Below, piece by piece: positions 23,926 to 31,872 of a stretch of DNA of 31,872 nucleotides. The translations under genes were made by a program, and so were the position numbers. How positions within the stretch are numbered: the stretch's first letter is position 1; every line of letters begins with the position of its first letter. Under the pieces are notes generated by a model, which worked only from the letters and a program-made list of their open reading frames with translations, did no database searches and was not told where the DNA came from. Origin of the DNA: CAZBMJ01 sp964493205 (lineage in GTDB: Bacteria; Myxococcota; UBA727; JABDBI01); contig CAZBMJ010000027.1 of assembly GCA_964493205.1 (NCBI GenBank), forward strand, positions 1 through 31,872, written 5' to 3'.

Positions 23926-24876
23926 ATGAGTTCTAAAAAGATCGCTTTAATTGGTGCAGGACAAATAGGAGGCAGCTTAGCTCTGCTTGCTAGTCAAAGA
24001 AACTTAGGTGAAATAATTTTATTAGATGCTTTTGAAGGGATGGCCATAGGTAAGTCATTAGATTTAGCTCAAATGTCTAGTTTAAGCAACAACGACGCCT
24101 GTTTTAAGGGCACTAAAGATTACAAAGATATTAAAGATGCCGACGTGTGTATTATCACTGCTGGTTTTGCCCGAAAAGACGGTATGAGCAGAGAAGAGCT
24201 CTTATTAAAAAATATTGAAGTTATTAAACAAGTAGCCCTAGGCATTAAAACCTATGCTCCCAACGCATTTGTTATTATGGTCACTAACCCCTTAGACGTT
24301 ATGGTCTATGTCTTTCATAAATTATCAGGCTTTAAAAGCAATAAAGTTGTAGGCATGGCTGGCGTGCTGGACTCTGCCAGATTTAGAACTTTTATTGCTG
24401 AAGAAGTAGGCGTGAGCAAAAAGGATGTTAATGCTTTAGTATTAGGTGGCCATGGCGACGATATGGTTCCTCTTACTAGATTTTGTACTGTAGCCGGCAT
24501 CCACTTAGATGAATTAGTAGCGATGGGTTTACTTTCTAAAGATAGACTTGATTACATAATAGAGCGTACACGAAAGGGCGGTGGAGAAATAGTTAAGCAT
24601 TTAGCCAATGGTTCTGCTTTTTATGCTCCTGCTTTATCATCCATAGAAATGTGTGAAAGCTATTTATTTAACCAAAAAAGATTATTGCCCTGTGCAGCCT
24701 ATTTAGAAGGCCAGTATGGTATCAAAAATTTATTTATTGGCGTGCCAGTAATTATTGGCGAAAATGGAGTAGAAAAAATTATTGAACTTAGGCTTGATGA
24801 GCAAGAAAAAAAAGCTTTTGAACGTTCAGTAAACTCAGTAAAAAATGTCGTAGCACAAGCTGAATCAATGTTATAG
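23926..24876 (+). CDS. mdh: Malate dehydrogenase (LDH-like type)
   Basis: NAD-dependent interconversion of malate and oxaloacetate in the TCA cycle. At 316 residues it belongs to the LDH-like MDH group. The Rossmann motif ALIGAGQIGGSLA (about 7-20) is followed by ILLDAFEGMA, with Asp34 favouring NAD over NADP. The substrate loop GFARKDGMSRE supplies Arg83 and Arg89; Arg at the first site specifies malate over lactate, and an Ala stands where Pro is usual. VTNPLDVM, Asp149-x-Arg151 (LDSARFR) and catalytic His175 (LGGHGDDMVPL) are intact. ATG start with AAAGGAAA upstream. It is the first gene of the mdh-sdhCAB-icd-acs run; a promoter in the 88-base divergent gap is likely, but I cannot fix its boxes. 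Confidence 0.95.
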   Translation: MSSKKIALIGAGQIGGSLALLASQRNLGEIILLDAFEGMAIGKSLDLAQMSSLSNNDACFKGTKDYKDIKDADVCIITAGFARKDGMSREELLLKNIEVIKQVALGIKTYAPNAFVIMVTNPLDVMVYVFHKLSGFKSNKVVGMAGVLDSARFRTFIAEEVGVSKKDVNALVLGGHGDDMVPLTRFCTVAGIHLDELVAMGLLSKDRLDYIIERTRKGGGEIVKHLANGSAFYAPALSSIEMCESYLFNQKRLLPCAAYLEGQYGIKNLFIGVPVIIGENGVEKIIELRLDEQEKKAFERSVNSVKNVVAQAESML

Positions 24877-24894
24877 CTTTTCAAAAGGATTATT

Positions 24895-25578
24895 ATGCTG
24901 TTTAAAAATCTATTTAAGACTACTATAGTACAAAAAATTTTAGTGGCTTTAACTGGTCTCTTTATGATCTTTTTTTTAATTGCTCATTTATTGGGTAATT
25001 TAGAAATATTTTCTGGACCAGATGCTCTTAATCAATATGGAGTGTTATTAAGAACTTTTCCTAAAGTTTTGTGGGCTTTTCGTATTGCTCTGCTCATAGC
25101 CCTAGGCTTACATGTTTTTTTAACCATAAAACTACAAAAACAAAATAAAGACGCAAAAAAGCTCACGTATGAAAAACAGCACTTTAGAAAAACTACAAAA
25201 GCATCACGAATTATGCTTTTAAGCGGCTTAACAGTTTTATGCTTTATCATGTTTCATCTAGCACACTTTACTCTAGACCTTACCAACGATGGCTTTGATA
25301 TGTTAATAGATTCTCAAGGCAGACATCACGTTTATAATATGGTGGTTTTAGGTTTTTCTAACCCTACTGTTAGCGGATTTTATATTCTTGCACAGATCTT
25401 ACTAGCCTTTCACATCAGCCATGGATTTGCATCGTGCTTTAGAACCTTAGGTTTTTCAAATCCCGTGATCTTTAATAAAATAAAAGTGTTCAGTAATATG
25501 TTTGCTCTACTTATAGCTGCTCTTTATATTTCTATTCCGGTTTGTGTTTTATTGGGAATCCTCCCCTTATCAATTTAA
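24895..25578 (+). CDS. sdhC: Succinate dehydrogenase/fumarate reductase cytochrome b558 subunit
   Basis: Single membrane anchor of the complex II type that carries two b haems and usually reduces menaquinone. At 227 residues it has about five hydrophobic helices. Histidines spaced for two haems are seen at His31 (AHLLGN), His73 (GLHVF), His121 (FHLAH) and His173 (AFHISH), matching the Bacillus/Bacteroides/deltaproteobacterial family. No separate sdhD is present, consistent with this type. It lies 18 bases after mdh and 16 bases before the chosen sdhA start, so translation is probably coupled. This type can run in either direction with menaquinone; the surrounding oxidative genes favour succinate oxidation. 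Confidence 0.94.
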   Translation: MLFKNLFKTTIVQKILVALTGLFMIFFLIAHLLGNLEIFSGPDALNQYGVLLRTFPKVLWAFRIALLIALGLHVFLTIKLQKQNKDAKKLTYEKQHFRKTTKASRIMLLSGLTVLCFIMFHLAHFTLDLTNDGFDMLIDSQGRHHVYNMVVLGFSNPTVSGFYILAQILLAFHISHGFASCFRTLGFSNPVIFNKIKVFSNMFALLIAALYISIPVCVLLGILPLSI

Positions 25579-25594
25579 GCATTATGAGGCTTTT

Positions 25595-27505
25595 ATGCAG
25601 TTAGATGCCAAAATTCCTAACGGACCTTTGTCTGATAAATGGCAAAATTACAAAAGTAGTATGAAACCCATAAATCCTGCCAACAAAAGAAAATTTCACG
25701 TAATAGTGGTAGGTTCGGGCCTTGCTGGCTCATCAGCAGCTGCATCTTTAGCTGAACTGGGGTATAAAGTATCAGTATTCAGTTTTCATGACAGCCCAAG
25801 AAGAGCTCATAGTATAGCAGCTCAAGGTGGTATTAACGCTTCTAAAAATTATCAAAATGATGGCGATAGTACACAAAGATTATTTTACGACACTATCAAG
25901 GGCGGTGACTTTAGAGCCCGCGAAGCCAATGTATATAGACTTGCACAAGTAAGTGTCAATATTATCGATCAATGTGTTGCTCAAGGCGTACCCTTTGCTA
26001 GAGAATACGGTGGTTTACTAGATAATCGTTCTTTTGGTGGCTCATTAGTTTCCAGAACTTTTTATGCAAGAGGACAAACAGGTCAGCAATTATTATTGGG
26101 GGCTTATAGCGCCTTAAGCAGACAGATAGGCTTAGGAAAAATAAAGCTTTATCATCGTCATGAAATGATGGATGTAATAATTATTAATGGACACGCTAAA
26201 GGAATTGTCGTCAGAAATTTAGTCACTGGTGAAATAACTTCTCACTTAGCTGACGCTATAGTTATGGCTACTGGCGGTTATGGAGCAGTATTTTATTTAT
26301 CAACCAATGCCATAAATTGTAACGTAAGCGCTACTTTTAAAGCCTATAAAAAAGGTGCTTTATTTGCTAATCCTTGCTACACACAAATCCATCCTACTTG
26401 TATACCAGTCTCTGGTGATCACCAATCAAAACTAACCCTTATGTCTGAATCTTTACGAAACGACGGTCGAGTATGGGTTTCTCATAAAGCTAATGACGAG
26501 CGAAAACCTAAAGATATACCTGAAACAGAACGAGATTATTTTTTGGAGAGAAAATATCCAAGCTACGGCAATCTTGCTCCCCGCGATATTTCCTCTCGGG
26601 CTGCAAAACAAGTTTGTGACGAACATAGAGGTGTGGGAGAGAGTAAACTTGGAGTCTACTTAGACTTCAGTGACTCCATAAAACGCCTAGGTTTGGAAAC
26701 TATTAAATCAAAATATGCTAATTTGTTTGAAATGTATGAAAAGATTACCGGCGAAGACCCCTATAGTGTACCTATGAGAATTTATCCAGCCTCTCACTAC
26801 ACTATGGGTGGATTATGGGTAGATTACGAACTCATGAGCACTATTCCTGGTTTATTTGTCTTAGGTGAAGCTAATTTTAGCGATCATGGTGCTAATAGAT
26901 TGGGAGCAAGTGCTTTAATGCAAGGATTAGCAGACGGCTATTTTGTTTTGCCTTATACTATTAATTCCTACTTTAATAGCGTCTCACCTTTGCAAATTAA
27001 AGATTCGAAAGAAGCACTAAGTGCGGTTTTAGAAACTAAAAATCTTATAAGCGAAATTACTTCAAATAATAAAAATAAATCAGCAGATTTTTATCATAAA
27101 GCCTTAGGCAAAATCACCTGGCAATATTGTGGCATGTCTAGAGACCAGGCTGGCCTTACAAAAGCCATAGGTCTTCTAAAAGATTTAAAAGAAGATTTTG
27201 ATAAAAACATTACTGTTAAAGGCGATAGTAATTCTTTTAATCAGTCTTTAGAAAAAGCTTTAAGAGTAAAAGACTTTATCGATTTTGGTTTGCTCATGTG
27301 CAAAGATGCTTTAACTAGAGAAGAATCATGTGGTGGTCATTTTAGAGAAGAATATCAAACTCCTGATGGCGAAGCACAAAGAAATGACCAAGATTTTTGC
27401 CATGTATCAGCATGGAAATACGAAGGCGATAAACAAGAACCAACTTTAGTTAAAGAAGCTTTAATTTTTGAAAGTATTGCCTTGCAGCAAAGGAGCTATA
27501 AGTGA
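25595..27505 (+). CDS. sdhA: Succinate dehydrogenase flavoprotein subunit
   Basis: Catalytic subunit with covalent FAD that oxidises succinate to fumarate. The FAD Rossmann motif HVIVVGSGLAGSSAA lies near residues 34-48. SPRRAHSIAAQGGINAS contains the His that normally carries FAD. The capping and active-site part has HPTCIPVSG, ERDYFLERKYPSYGNLAPRD, PASHYTMGGLWVDY and GASALMQGLADGYF. At 636 residues it fits the long flavoproteins paired with single-subunit cytochrome b558. The frame is open from 25544, but I place the start at ATG 25595, with GAGG five bases upstream, just after the sdhC stop. Its TGA overlaps the GTG of sdhB. Confidence 0.96.
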   Translation: MQLDAKIPNGPLSDKWQNYKSSMKPINPANKRKFHVIVVGSGLAGSSAAASLAELGYKVSVFSFHDSPRRAHSIAAQGGINASKNYQNDGDSTQRLFYDTIKGGDFRAREANVYRLAQVSVNIIDQCVAQGVPFAREYGGLLDNRSFGGSLVSRTFYARGQTGQQLLLGAYSALSRQIGLGKIKLYHRHEMMDVIIINGHAKGIVVRNLVTGEITSHLADAIVMATGGYGAVFYLSTNAINCNVSATFKAYKKGALFANPCYTQIHPTCIPVSGDHQSKLTLMSESLRNDGRVWVSHKANDERKPKDIPETERDYFLERKYPSYGNLAPRDISSRAAKQVCDEHRGVGESKLGVYLDFSDSIKRLGLETIKSKYANLFEMYEKITGEDPYSVPMRIYPASHYTMGGLWVDYELMSTIPGLFVLGEANFSDHGANRLGASALMQGLADGYFVLPYTINSYFNSVSPLQIKDSKEALSAVLETKNLISEITSNNKNKSADFYHKALGKITWQYCGMSRDQAGLTKAIGLLKDLKEDFDKNITVKGDSNSFNQSLEKALRVKDFIDFGLLMCKDALTREESCGGHFREEYQTPDGEAQRNDQDFCHVSAWKYEGDKQEPTLVKEALIFESIALQQRSYK

Positions 27506-28251
27506 GCTTAAAAACTTTTAATCTAAAAATTTGGCGTCAAGAAAGCAGTAAAAAAGATGGTTATTTTTTTGATTTTGAAGCTAAAGATATTTCCGATGAT
27601 ATGTCTTTTTTAGAAATGCTTGATGTGGTTAATGAAAAGTTACTAATCACAGGCTTAGAACCCATAGCGTTTGAATCAGACTGCCGAGAAGGAATTTGCG
27701 GAGCTTGCTCATTAGTTATAAATGGCATAGCCCATGGCCCAAAAAAAGCTACAACAGCATGTCAGCTACATATGAGATCTTTCAAAGATGGTGATAGCAT
27801 AACTATCGAACCTTTTAGAGCCTCTGCTTTTCCCATTATCAAAGACTTAGTTGTTGATAGAAGTGCCTTTGACAGGATTATCCAAAGTGGCGGATTTGTC
27901 TCAGTAAATACTGGTGGCAGCGTAGATGCTAATACTATTGCCATATCAAAGCTTACAGCTGAAGAAGCATTCGATGCCGCAGCTTGTATTGGTTGCGGGG
28001 CCTGTGTTGCTGCCTGTAAAAATTCTTCTGCATCACTGTTTGTAGGAGCAAAAATAGCTCATTTGTCAATGCTTCCTCAAGGTCAAGTAGAGCGAAATGA
28101 AAGAGTACAAAATATGGTTGTACAAATGGATAAAGAGCTTTTTGGCTCCTGTAGCAACACTTTGGAATGCGAAGCTGTGTGTCCAAAAGAAATTAGCACT
28201 AAAGTGATTGGTATAATGAATAGAGAATTTATCAAAAGTTTAGCGAACTAG
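27502..28251 (+). CDS. sdhB: Succinate dehydrogenase iron-sulfur subunit
   Basis: Electron-transfer subunit linking SdhA to the haem anchor. A ferredoxin-like N-terminal domain has CREGICGACS with a later Cys (TACQLH) for the [2Fe-2S] cluster (Cys61, 66, 69, 87). The C-terminal domain has CIGCGACVAACKN and CSNTLECEAVCPKEI for the [4Fe-4S] and [3Fe-4S] clusters. At 249 residues it has the usual length for the b558-type enzyme. Start is GTG at 27502, overlapping the sdhA stop as GTGA, with AAGGAG about 7 bases upstream. It ends 7 bases before icd. Confidence 0.96.
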   Translation: MSLKTFNLKIWRQESSKKDGYFFDFEAKDISDDMSFLEMLDVVNEKLLITGLEPIAFESDCREGICGACSLVINGIAHGPKKATTACQLHMRSFKDGDSITIEPFRASAFPIIKDLVVDRSAFDRIIQSGGFVSVNTGGSVDANTIAISKLTAEEAFDAAACIGCGACVAACKNSSASLFVGAKIAHLSMLPQGQVERNERVQNMVVQMDKELFGSCSNTLECEAVCPKEISTKVIGIMNREFIKSLAN

Positions 28252-28258
28252 GAGTGCT

Positions 28259-29632
28259 ATGAGCAATCAAATTATTACCATGAGCAATAATAAACTTTGC
28301 GTCCCCAATAACCCCATTATTCCTTTTATTGAAGGCGATGGCATTGGTAGAGATATTTGGAAAGCAAGCAAATTAGTAATAGATGAGGCTGTTAAAAAGG
28401 CTTATAATAATCAAAAAAAAATAGAATGGCTTGAAGTCTATGCAGGTCAAAAAGCTTTTGTTAAAACTTCCTCTTGGTTACCTGAACAAACTTTGGATGC
28501 TTTTAAAAAATATTTAGTAGGTATAAAAGGCCCTCTTACAACCCCTATTGGCGGTGGTATTAGATCTCTTAACGTAGCCTTACGACAAGTATTAGATTTA
28601 TATGTTTGCTTACGTCCTGTGCAATGGTTCAAAGGGGTCCCCTCCCCTGTTAAAAATCCTCAATTAGTAGACATGGTAATTTTTAGAGAAAATACCGAAG
28701 ATATTTATGCAGGTATTGAATTTAAAGCTTTTAGTAGCGAGTCAGAAAAAATTATTAGTTTTTTAAAAAGTGAATTTGGTAGTAATAAAATTCGTTTTCC
28801 AAGTTCTAGCGCCATAGGTATTAAGCCTATTTCAAAAGAAGGAACTGAAAGATTAATAAGAGCAGCCATAGAGTTTGCTGTAAGCCAAAAACGCAAAAGC
28901 TTAAGTATTGTTCATAAAGGCAATATTATGAAATTTACTGAAGGCGCATTTTGTGAGTGGGGATATAGCTTAGCTAAAGCTGAATTTAGAGATAAAATAA
29001 TCACTCAAAAAGAAGTTTATATACTACAAAATAAAGATGAAAATAAAAATATTACTGATGAAGAAAATGCAAGATTACTAGAAAGTGATTTTGACTTTAT
29101 GAGCAAAGACTTACAAAATAATTTAATTAAAGAAGTGAATAGCGTAATAAAAGAGCTTTATGCTACTTGCGGCGATGGGCAATATAAAAATAGGCTTTTA
29201 ATAAAAGATGTCATTGCTGATATAGCATTACAACAAGTATTAACTAGACCAACAGATTTTGACGTCATAGCAAGTATGAACTTAAATGGCGATTATTTAA
29301 GTGATGCCTTGGCGGCACAAGTGGGCGGTATAGGCATAGCTCCAGGCGGTAATATTAATTATTTAACTGGTCATGCCATTTTTGAAGCTACTCACGGCAC
29401 AGCTCCAAAATACGCTGACCAAGATAAAGTTAATCCTTTGTCCCTAATATTATCGGCAGAAATGATGCTTAGATATTTAGCGTGGGATCAAGCTGCTGAT
29501 TTAATTATTACAGCTATTAATAAAACTATAGAACAAAAAAAAGTTACCTATGACTTTCATAGATTAATGCCTAGTGCTACATTGTTAAAATGCTCAGAAT
29601 TTGCACAAGAATTAGTTAGAAATATGGAGTAG
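28259..29632 (+). CDS. icd: Isocitrate dehydrogenase, NADP-type with extra insertion
   Basis: Oxidative decarboxylation of isocitrate to 2-oxoglutarate. The phosphorylation/substrate loop GPLTTPIGGGIRSLNVALRQ holds Ser103, equivalent to the Ser phosphorylated by AceK in E. coli. IFRENTEDIYAGIE, VHKGNIMKFTEGAF and ATHGTAPKYADQDKVNPLS are intact. At 457 residues it is about 40 longer than E. coli Icd. The extra length lies at about 248-305 (YILQNKDENK through CGDGQYKNR), an insertion similar to that of the longer cyanobacterial enzymes. Coenzyme preference for NADP is from family similarity. ATG start with AGGAG upstream, 7 bases after sdhB. No aceK is in the window. Confidence 0.95.
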   Translation: MSNQIITMSNNKLCVPNNPIIPFIEGDGIGRDIWKASKLVIDEAVKKAYNNQKKIEWLEVYAGQKAFVKTSSWLPEQTLDAFKKYLVGIKGPLTTPIGGGIRSLNVALRQVLDLYVCLRPVQWFKGVPSPVKNPQLVDMVIFRENTEDIYAGIEFKAFSSESEKIISFLKSEFGSNKIRFPSSSAIGIKPISKEGTERLIRAAIEFAVSQKRKSLSIVHKGNIMKFTEGAFCEWGYSLAKAEFRDKIITQKEVYILQNKDENKNITDEENARLLESDFDFMSKDLQNNLIKEVNSVIKELYATCGDGQYKNRLLIKDVIADIALQQVLTRPTDFDVIASMNLNGDYLSDALAAQVGGIGIAPGGNINYLTGHAIFEATHGTAPKYADQDKVNPLSLILSAEMMLRYLAWDQAADLIITAINKTIEQKKVTYDFHRLMPSATLLKCSEFAQELVRNME

Positions 29633-29673
29633 GCATTTTCTTTGAAGTGTGCGTGCTTATGAAAGAGGTTTTT

Positions 29674-31545
29674 ATGAATTTTCAGCCCTTTTCTTGGGAT
29701 TCTCCTGCAGAAAAAAAAATTGCTTATAACAAAGCAAAAGATCTTGATTATAAAGACTTTTGGCATCATGAAGCCCAAGCACTGACTTGGCATAAACCTT
29801 TTGAAGATATTCACGATAATCAATTTGCTCAAGGTAACTGGTTTATTAACGGTAAAGTTAATGCTTCTTTTAATTGCCTTGATAGGCATTTAATAAATAA
29901 CTCTCACAAAATTGCCATAACTTTTGAAAATGAAGAAGGCACAATACAAAAACTTAGCTATAAAGAATTACATGAACTCACCTGCCATATTGCTACTATT
30001 TTGCATAATCGTGGCATAAAAGCAGGAGATAGAGTGGCTATTTATATGCCTCTAACTCCTCAAGCTATTGCAAGCATGCTGGCAGTAGCTCGCATAGGGG
30101 CTATTCATACGGTTATTTTTGCAGGATTTGCCAAAGAATCATTAATAGACAGAATAGAAGATTGCCAAGCTGCCGCCCTTATAACAAGCAAATCAACCAA
30201 AAGAAAAGGGCAAGAAATTAATTTAAAAAATATTGTAGACGAAGCAATTTGTGACCCTCGCTGCCAATCTATCAAAACTATTTTATCCTTTGATTGTTTG
30301 CCTAGTACTAATGAAAAAGAAGTTAATTTTAGTAAACAAGAAAGTTGGCCAGATTGCGTAAGTAATCCTCACGGTTTTGATGCACAGCATCCGTTGTTTA
30401 TTCTCTATACTTCTGGAACCACAGGCAAACCCAAAGGTATTTTTCATGCAACAGGAGGTTACTTAGTGCAAGTAGCTTCTAGCACCAAATGGAGCTTTGA
30501 TTTAACGCAAGAAGACACTTACTGGTGTAGTGCCGATGTAGGTTGGATAACTGGCCATAGCTATGTTACCTACGGGCCTTTATTATTAGGCAAAAGTATT
30601 TTTATATTTGAAGGCGCTCTTAATTATCCTAGCCCAAAAAGAGTCTATGAACTTATAGAAAAACATAAAATAACGGTGTTTTACACAGCACCGACGGCTG
30701 TAAGAATGTTTATGGCTGCAGGAGAGCAGTACGCACAAGAGAGTAATTTATCTTCTTTGCGTTTATTAGGCAGCGTGGGTGAGCCTATTAATCCTGAAGC
30801 TTTTAACTGGTACAAAAAAGTCTTTGGCAATAATTCCTGCCCAGTGCTAGACACTTGGTGGCAAACAGAAACAGGAAGCATAATGATAGCCCCTCTGCCT
30901 GATATTCACCACGCTAAGCCAGGCTTTGCAGCGATACCTTTACTTGGCATTGATGCCAAAATAGTAGACGATAACGGAAAAGAATGTAGCGCAAATCAAT
31001 CAGGTTTTTTAGTTATTAAACAGCCATGGCCATCCTTAGCTCGAGGAATATGGGGTGATGAAAAAAGATTTTTAAAAACTTATTTTGAAGTAATGCCAAA
31101 TGTTTATTTTACAGGTGATGGTGCTTTTGCTGATTTGCAAGGCCATATTAATATCAGTGGTCGCATAGACGACGTGGTAAATGTTTCTGGTCATAGACTA
31201 GGAACTGCTGAAATAGAAAGTGCTTTAATAACCCATAAAGCCGTCGCTGAAGCAGCAGTGGTTGGCATAAGTGATGCTATTACAGGACAAAAATTAATAG
31301 CTTTTGTAACTCTAATGCCCAATTCTATACCAAGTAGTGGCTTACAAGAAGAGCTTAAAAATCAAGTAAAAAATATCATAGGATCATTTGCGAAACCTGC
31401 AGCCATTAATTTTACAAAAATACTTCCCAAAACCCGTTCTGGTAAAATTATGCGCAGATTATTGCGCTCAATAGCCAATGGTGAAAAAATTACCACAGAT
31501 ATTTCTACTCTGGAAGATAAGAGCTTTTTAGAAAAGGTTCTATAG
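29674..31545 (+). CDS. acs: Acetyl-CoA synthetase (AMP-forming)
   Basis: Activates acetate with ATP and CoA to acetyl-CoA, feeding the TCA enzymes encoded just upstream. ANL-superfamily motifs are ILYTSGTTGKPKGI, VGWITGHSYVTYGPLL, DTWWQTETGSIM with the Trp that restricts the pocket to acetate or propionate, and YFTGDGAFADLQGHINISGR. PKTRSGKIMRRLLR holds the catalytic Lys that is commonly controlled by acetylation. At 623 residues it is a little shorter than typical Acs (about 650). The frame is open from GTG 29647, but I chose ATG 29674, with AGAGG five bases upstream; ATG 29659 is possible. Propionyl-CoA synthetase is a less likely alternative. Last gene of the operon, 41 bases after icd. 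Confidence 0.93.
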   Translation: MNFQPFSWDSPAEKKIAYNKAKDLDYKDFWHHEAQALTWHKPFEDIHDNQFAQGNWFINGKVNASFNCLDRHLINNSHKIAITFENEEGTIQKLSYKELHELTCHIATILHNRGIKAGDRVAIYMPLTPQAIASMLAVARIGAIHTVIFAGFAKESLIDRIEDCQAAALITSKSTKRKGQEINLKNIVDEAICDPRCQSIKTILSFDCLPSTNEKEVNFSKQESWPDCVSNPHGFDAQHPLFILYTSGTTGKPKGIFHATGGYLVQVASSTKWSFDLTQEDTYWCSADVGWITGHSYVTYGPLLLGKSIFIFEGALNYPSPKRVYELIEKHKITVFYTAPTAVRMFMAAGEQYAQESNLSSLRLLGSVGEPINPEAFNWYKKVFGNNSCPVLDTWWQTETGSIMIAPLPDIHHAKPGFAAIPLLGIDAKIVDDNGKECSANQSGFLVIKQPWPSLARGIWGDEKRFLKTYFEVMPNVYFTGDGAFADLQGHINISGRIDDVVNVSGHRLGTAEIESALITHKAVAEAAVVGISDAITGQKLIAFVTLMPNSIPSSGLQEELKNQVKNIIGSFAKPAAINFTKILPKTRSGKIMRRLLRSIANGEKITTDISTLEDKSFLEKVL

Positions 31546-31567
31546 GCGAGCTTGGCTAGTAAAACCA

Positions 31568-31599
31568 GAGCCCAAATCATCTTAAGAATGCATGGGCTC
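31568..31599 (+). terminator. Possible terminator hairpin after acs
   Basis: GAGCCCA and TGGGCTC can form a 7-bp stem around an 18-base loop, 22 bases after the acs stop. There is no T-run downstream, so intrinsic termination is doubtful; it may only protect the mRNA end. Confidence 0.3.
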
Positions 31600-31686
31600 A
31601 AAAATCATGAAAAATATAATATGGATATCAAATTTCATATTTTAAAATAAAATTTAATATATACTAAAATATAAGTTTTTGGCTTT

Positions 31687-31842
31687 TTATAAATTAATTT
31701 CATAATATTGTTGAGTATTAAATTTTACTAAAGCTTTTTTAGCAGCTATTGGTAAATTCTTTTTATCTAATTCAAGACAATCTTCGTTTACGATACCAAG
31801 ACGCACTAACGAATTATATATAGCTAAGATCTCATAAAATAG
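31687..31842 (-). pseudogene. Orphan reading-frame remnant at the window end
   Basis: On the minus strand 51 sense codons run from just after a TAA (31843-31845) to a stop at 31687-31689. The translation looks like genuine protein (NSLVRLGIVNEDCLELDKKN, ending in YYEINL). There is no ATG; a GTG at codon 13 could give 39 residues. Read as DNA, its first 24 bases match the frame at the left end of the window. It may be the end of a broken gene, or a tiny gene with an unusual start. The rest of 31546-31872 is AT-rich and shows no other gene. Confidence 0.35.
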
Positions 31843-31845
31843 TTA
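31819..31845 (-). repeat. Right copy of the end-inverted near-repeat
   Basis: The minus strand here matches 28-54 on the plus strand at 24 of 27 bases, with the same in-frame TAA at its start and the same LFYE reading after it. It begins 28 bases from the right end, the same offset as the left copy. Confidence 0.5.
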
Positions 31846-31872
31846 TATTAAGTGTGTGTTAAAGATTTGATC

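Noticed and set aside
25544..25594. Earlier ATG for sdhA inside sdhC
   Set aside because: It would add 17 residues unlike the family, whereas ATG 25595 has a ribosome site just after the sdhC stop.

Overview
The window is AT-rich, densely coded bacterial DNA. It looks like a Gram-negative lineage near the Bdellovibrionota/Myxococcota (former deltaproteobacteria). That placement is inference. It rests on the order thrS-infC-rpmI-rplT-pheS-pheT-ihfA-merR, a sdhCAB operon with one di-haem cytochrome b558 anchor (gammaproteobacteria normally have sdhCDAB), a mevalonate pathway with class II HMG-CoA reductase, and a giant Cys-rich surface protein with a MYXO-CTERM-like tail. Low GC and several exported repeat proteins would fit a host-associated or predatory life.

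Layout. (1) 1-1527: an unrecognised protein on + whose open frame runs up to base 31 without a normal start codon. (2) 12693 down to 1499, all on -: HMG-CoA reductase, mevalonate kinase, a small unknown protein, an exported methyltransferase, tRNA-Val(GAC), thrS, infC, rpmI, rplT, pheS, pheT, ihfA and a MerR-family regulator. This joins isoprenoid precursor synthesis to the classic translation cluster. (3) 12694-23210: an island in which every gene encodes a predicted exported or membrane-anchored protein. These are a charged 22-residue-repeat protein, an ankyrin-like protein, a penicillin-binding/beta-lactamase-fold serine hydrolase and a 2076-residue Cys-rich repeat protein. (4) 23211-23837, on -: a stand-alone protein resembling the allosteric domain of isopropylmalate synthase. 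(5) 23926-31545, on +: a tight operon mdh-sdhC-sdhA-sdhB-icd-acs for the TCA cycle and acetate activation. (6) 31546-31872: mostly non-coding, with a small orphan reading-frame remnant on -.

The least ordinary observations are these. The giant Cys-rich gene has 16 anchors; from the fourth onward they are spaced exactly 162 or 378 bp apart. A perfect 14-bp palindrome sits inside the predicted promoter of the mevalonate genes. PheT has lost the recognisable motifs of its tRNA-binding EMAP-like domain. The LeuA-like regulatory domain is separated from any synthase. A near-identical inverted sequence lies at the same distance (28 bases) from both ends of the window. No rRNA, CRISPR array, transposase or integrase was seen.
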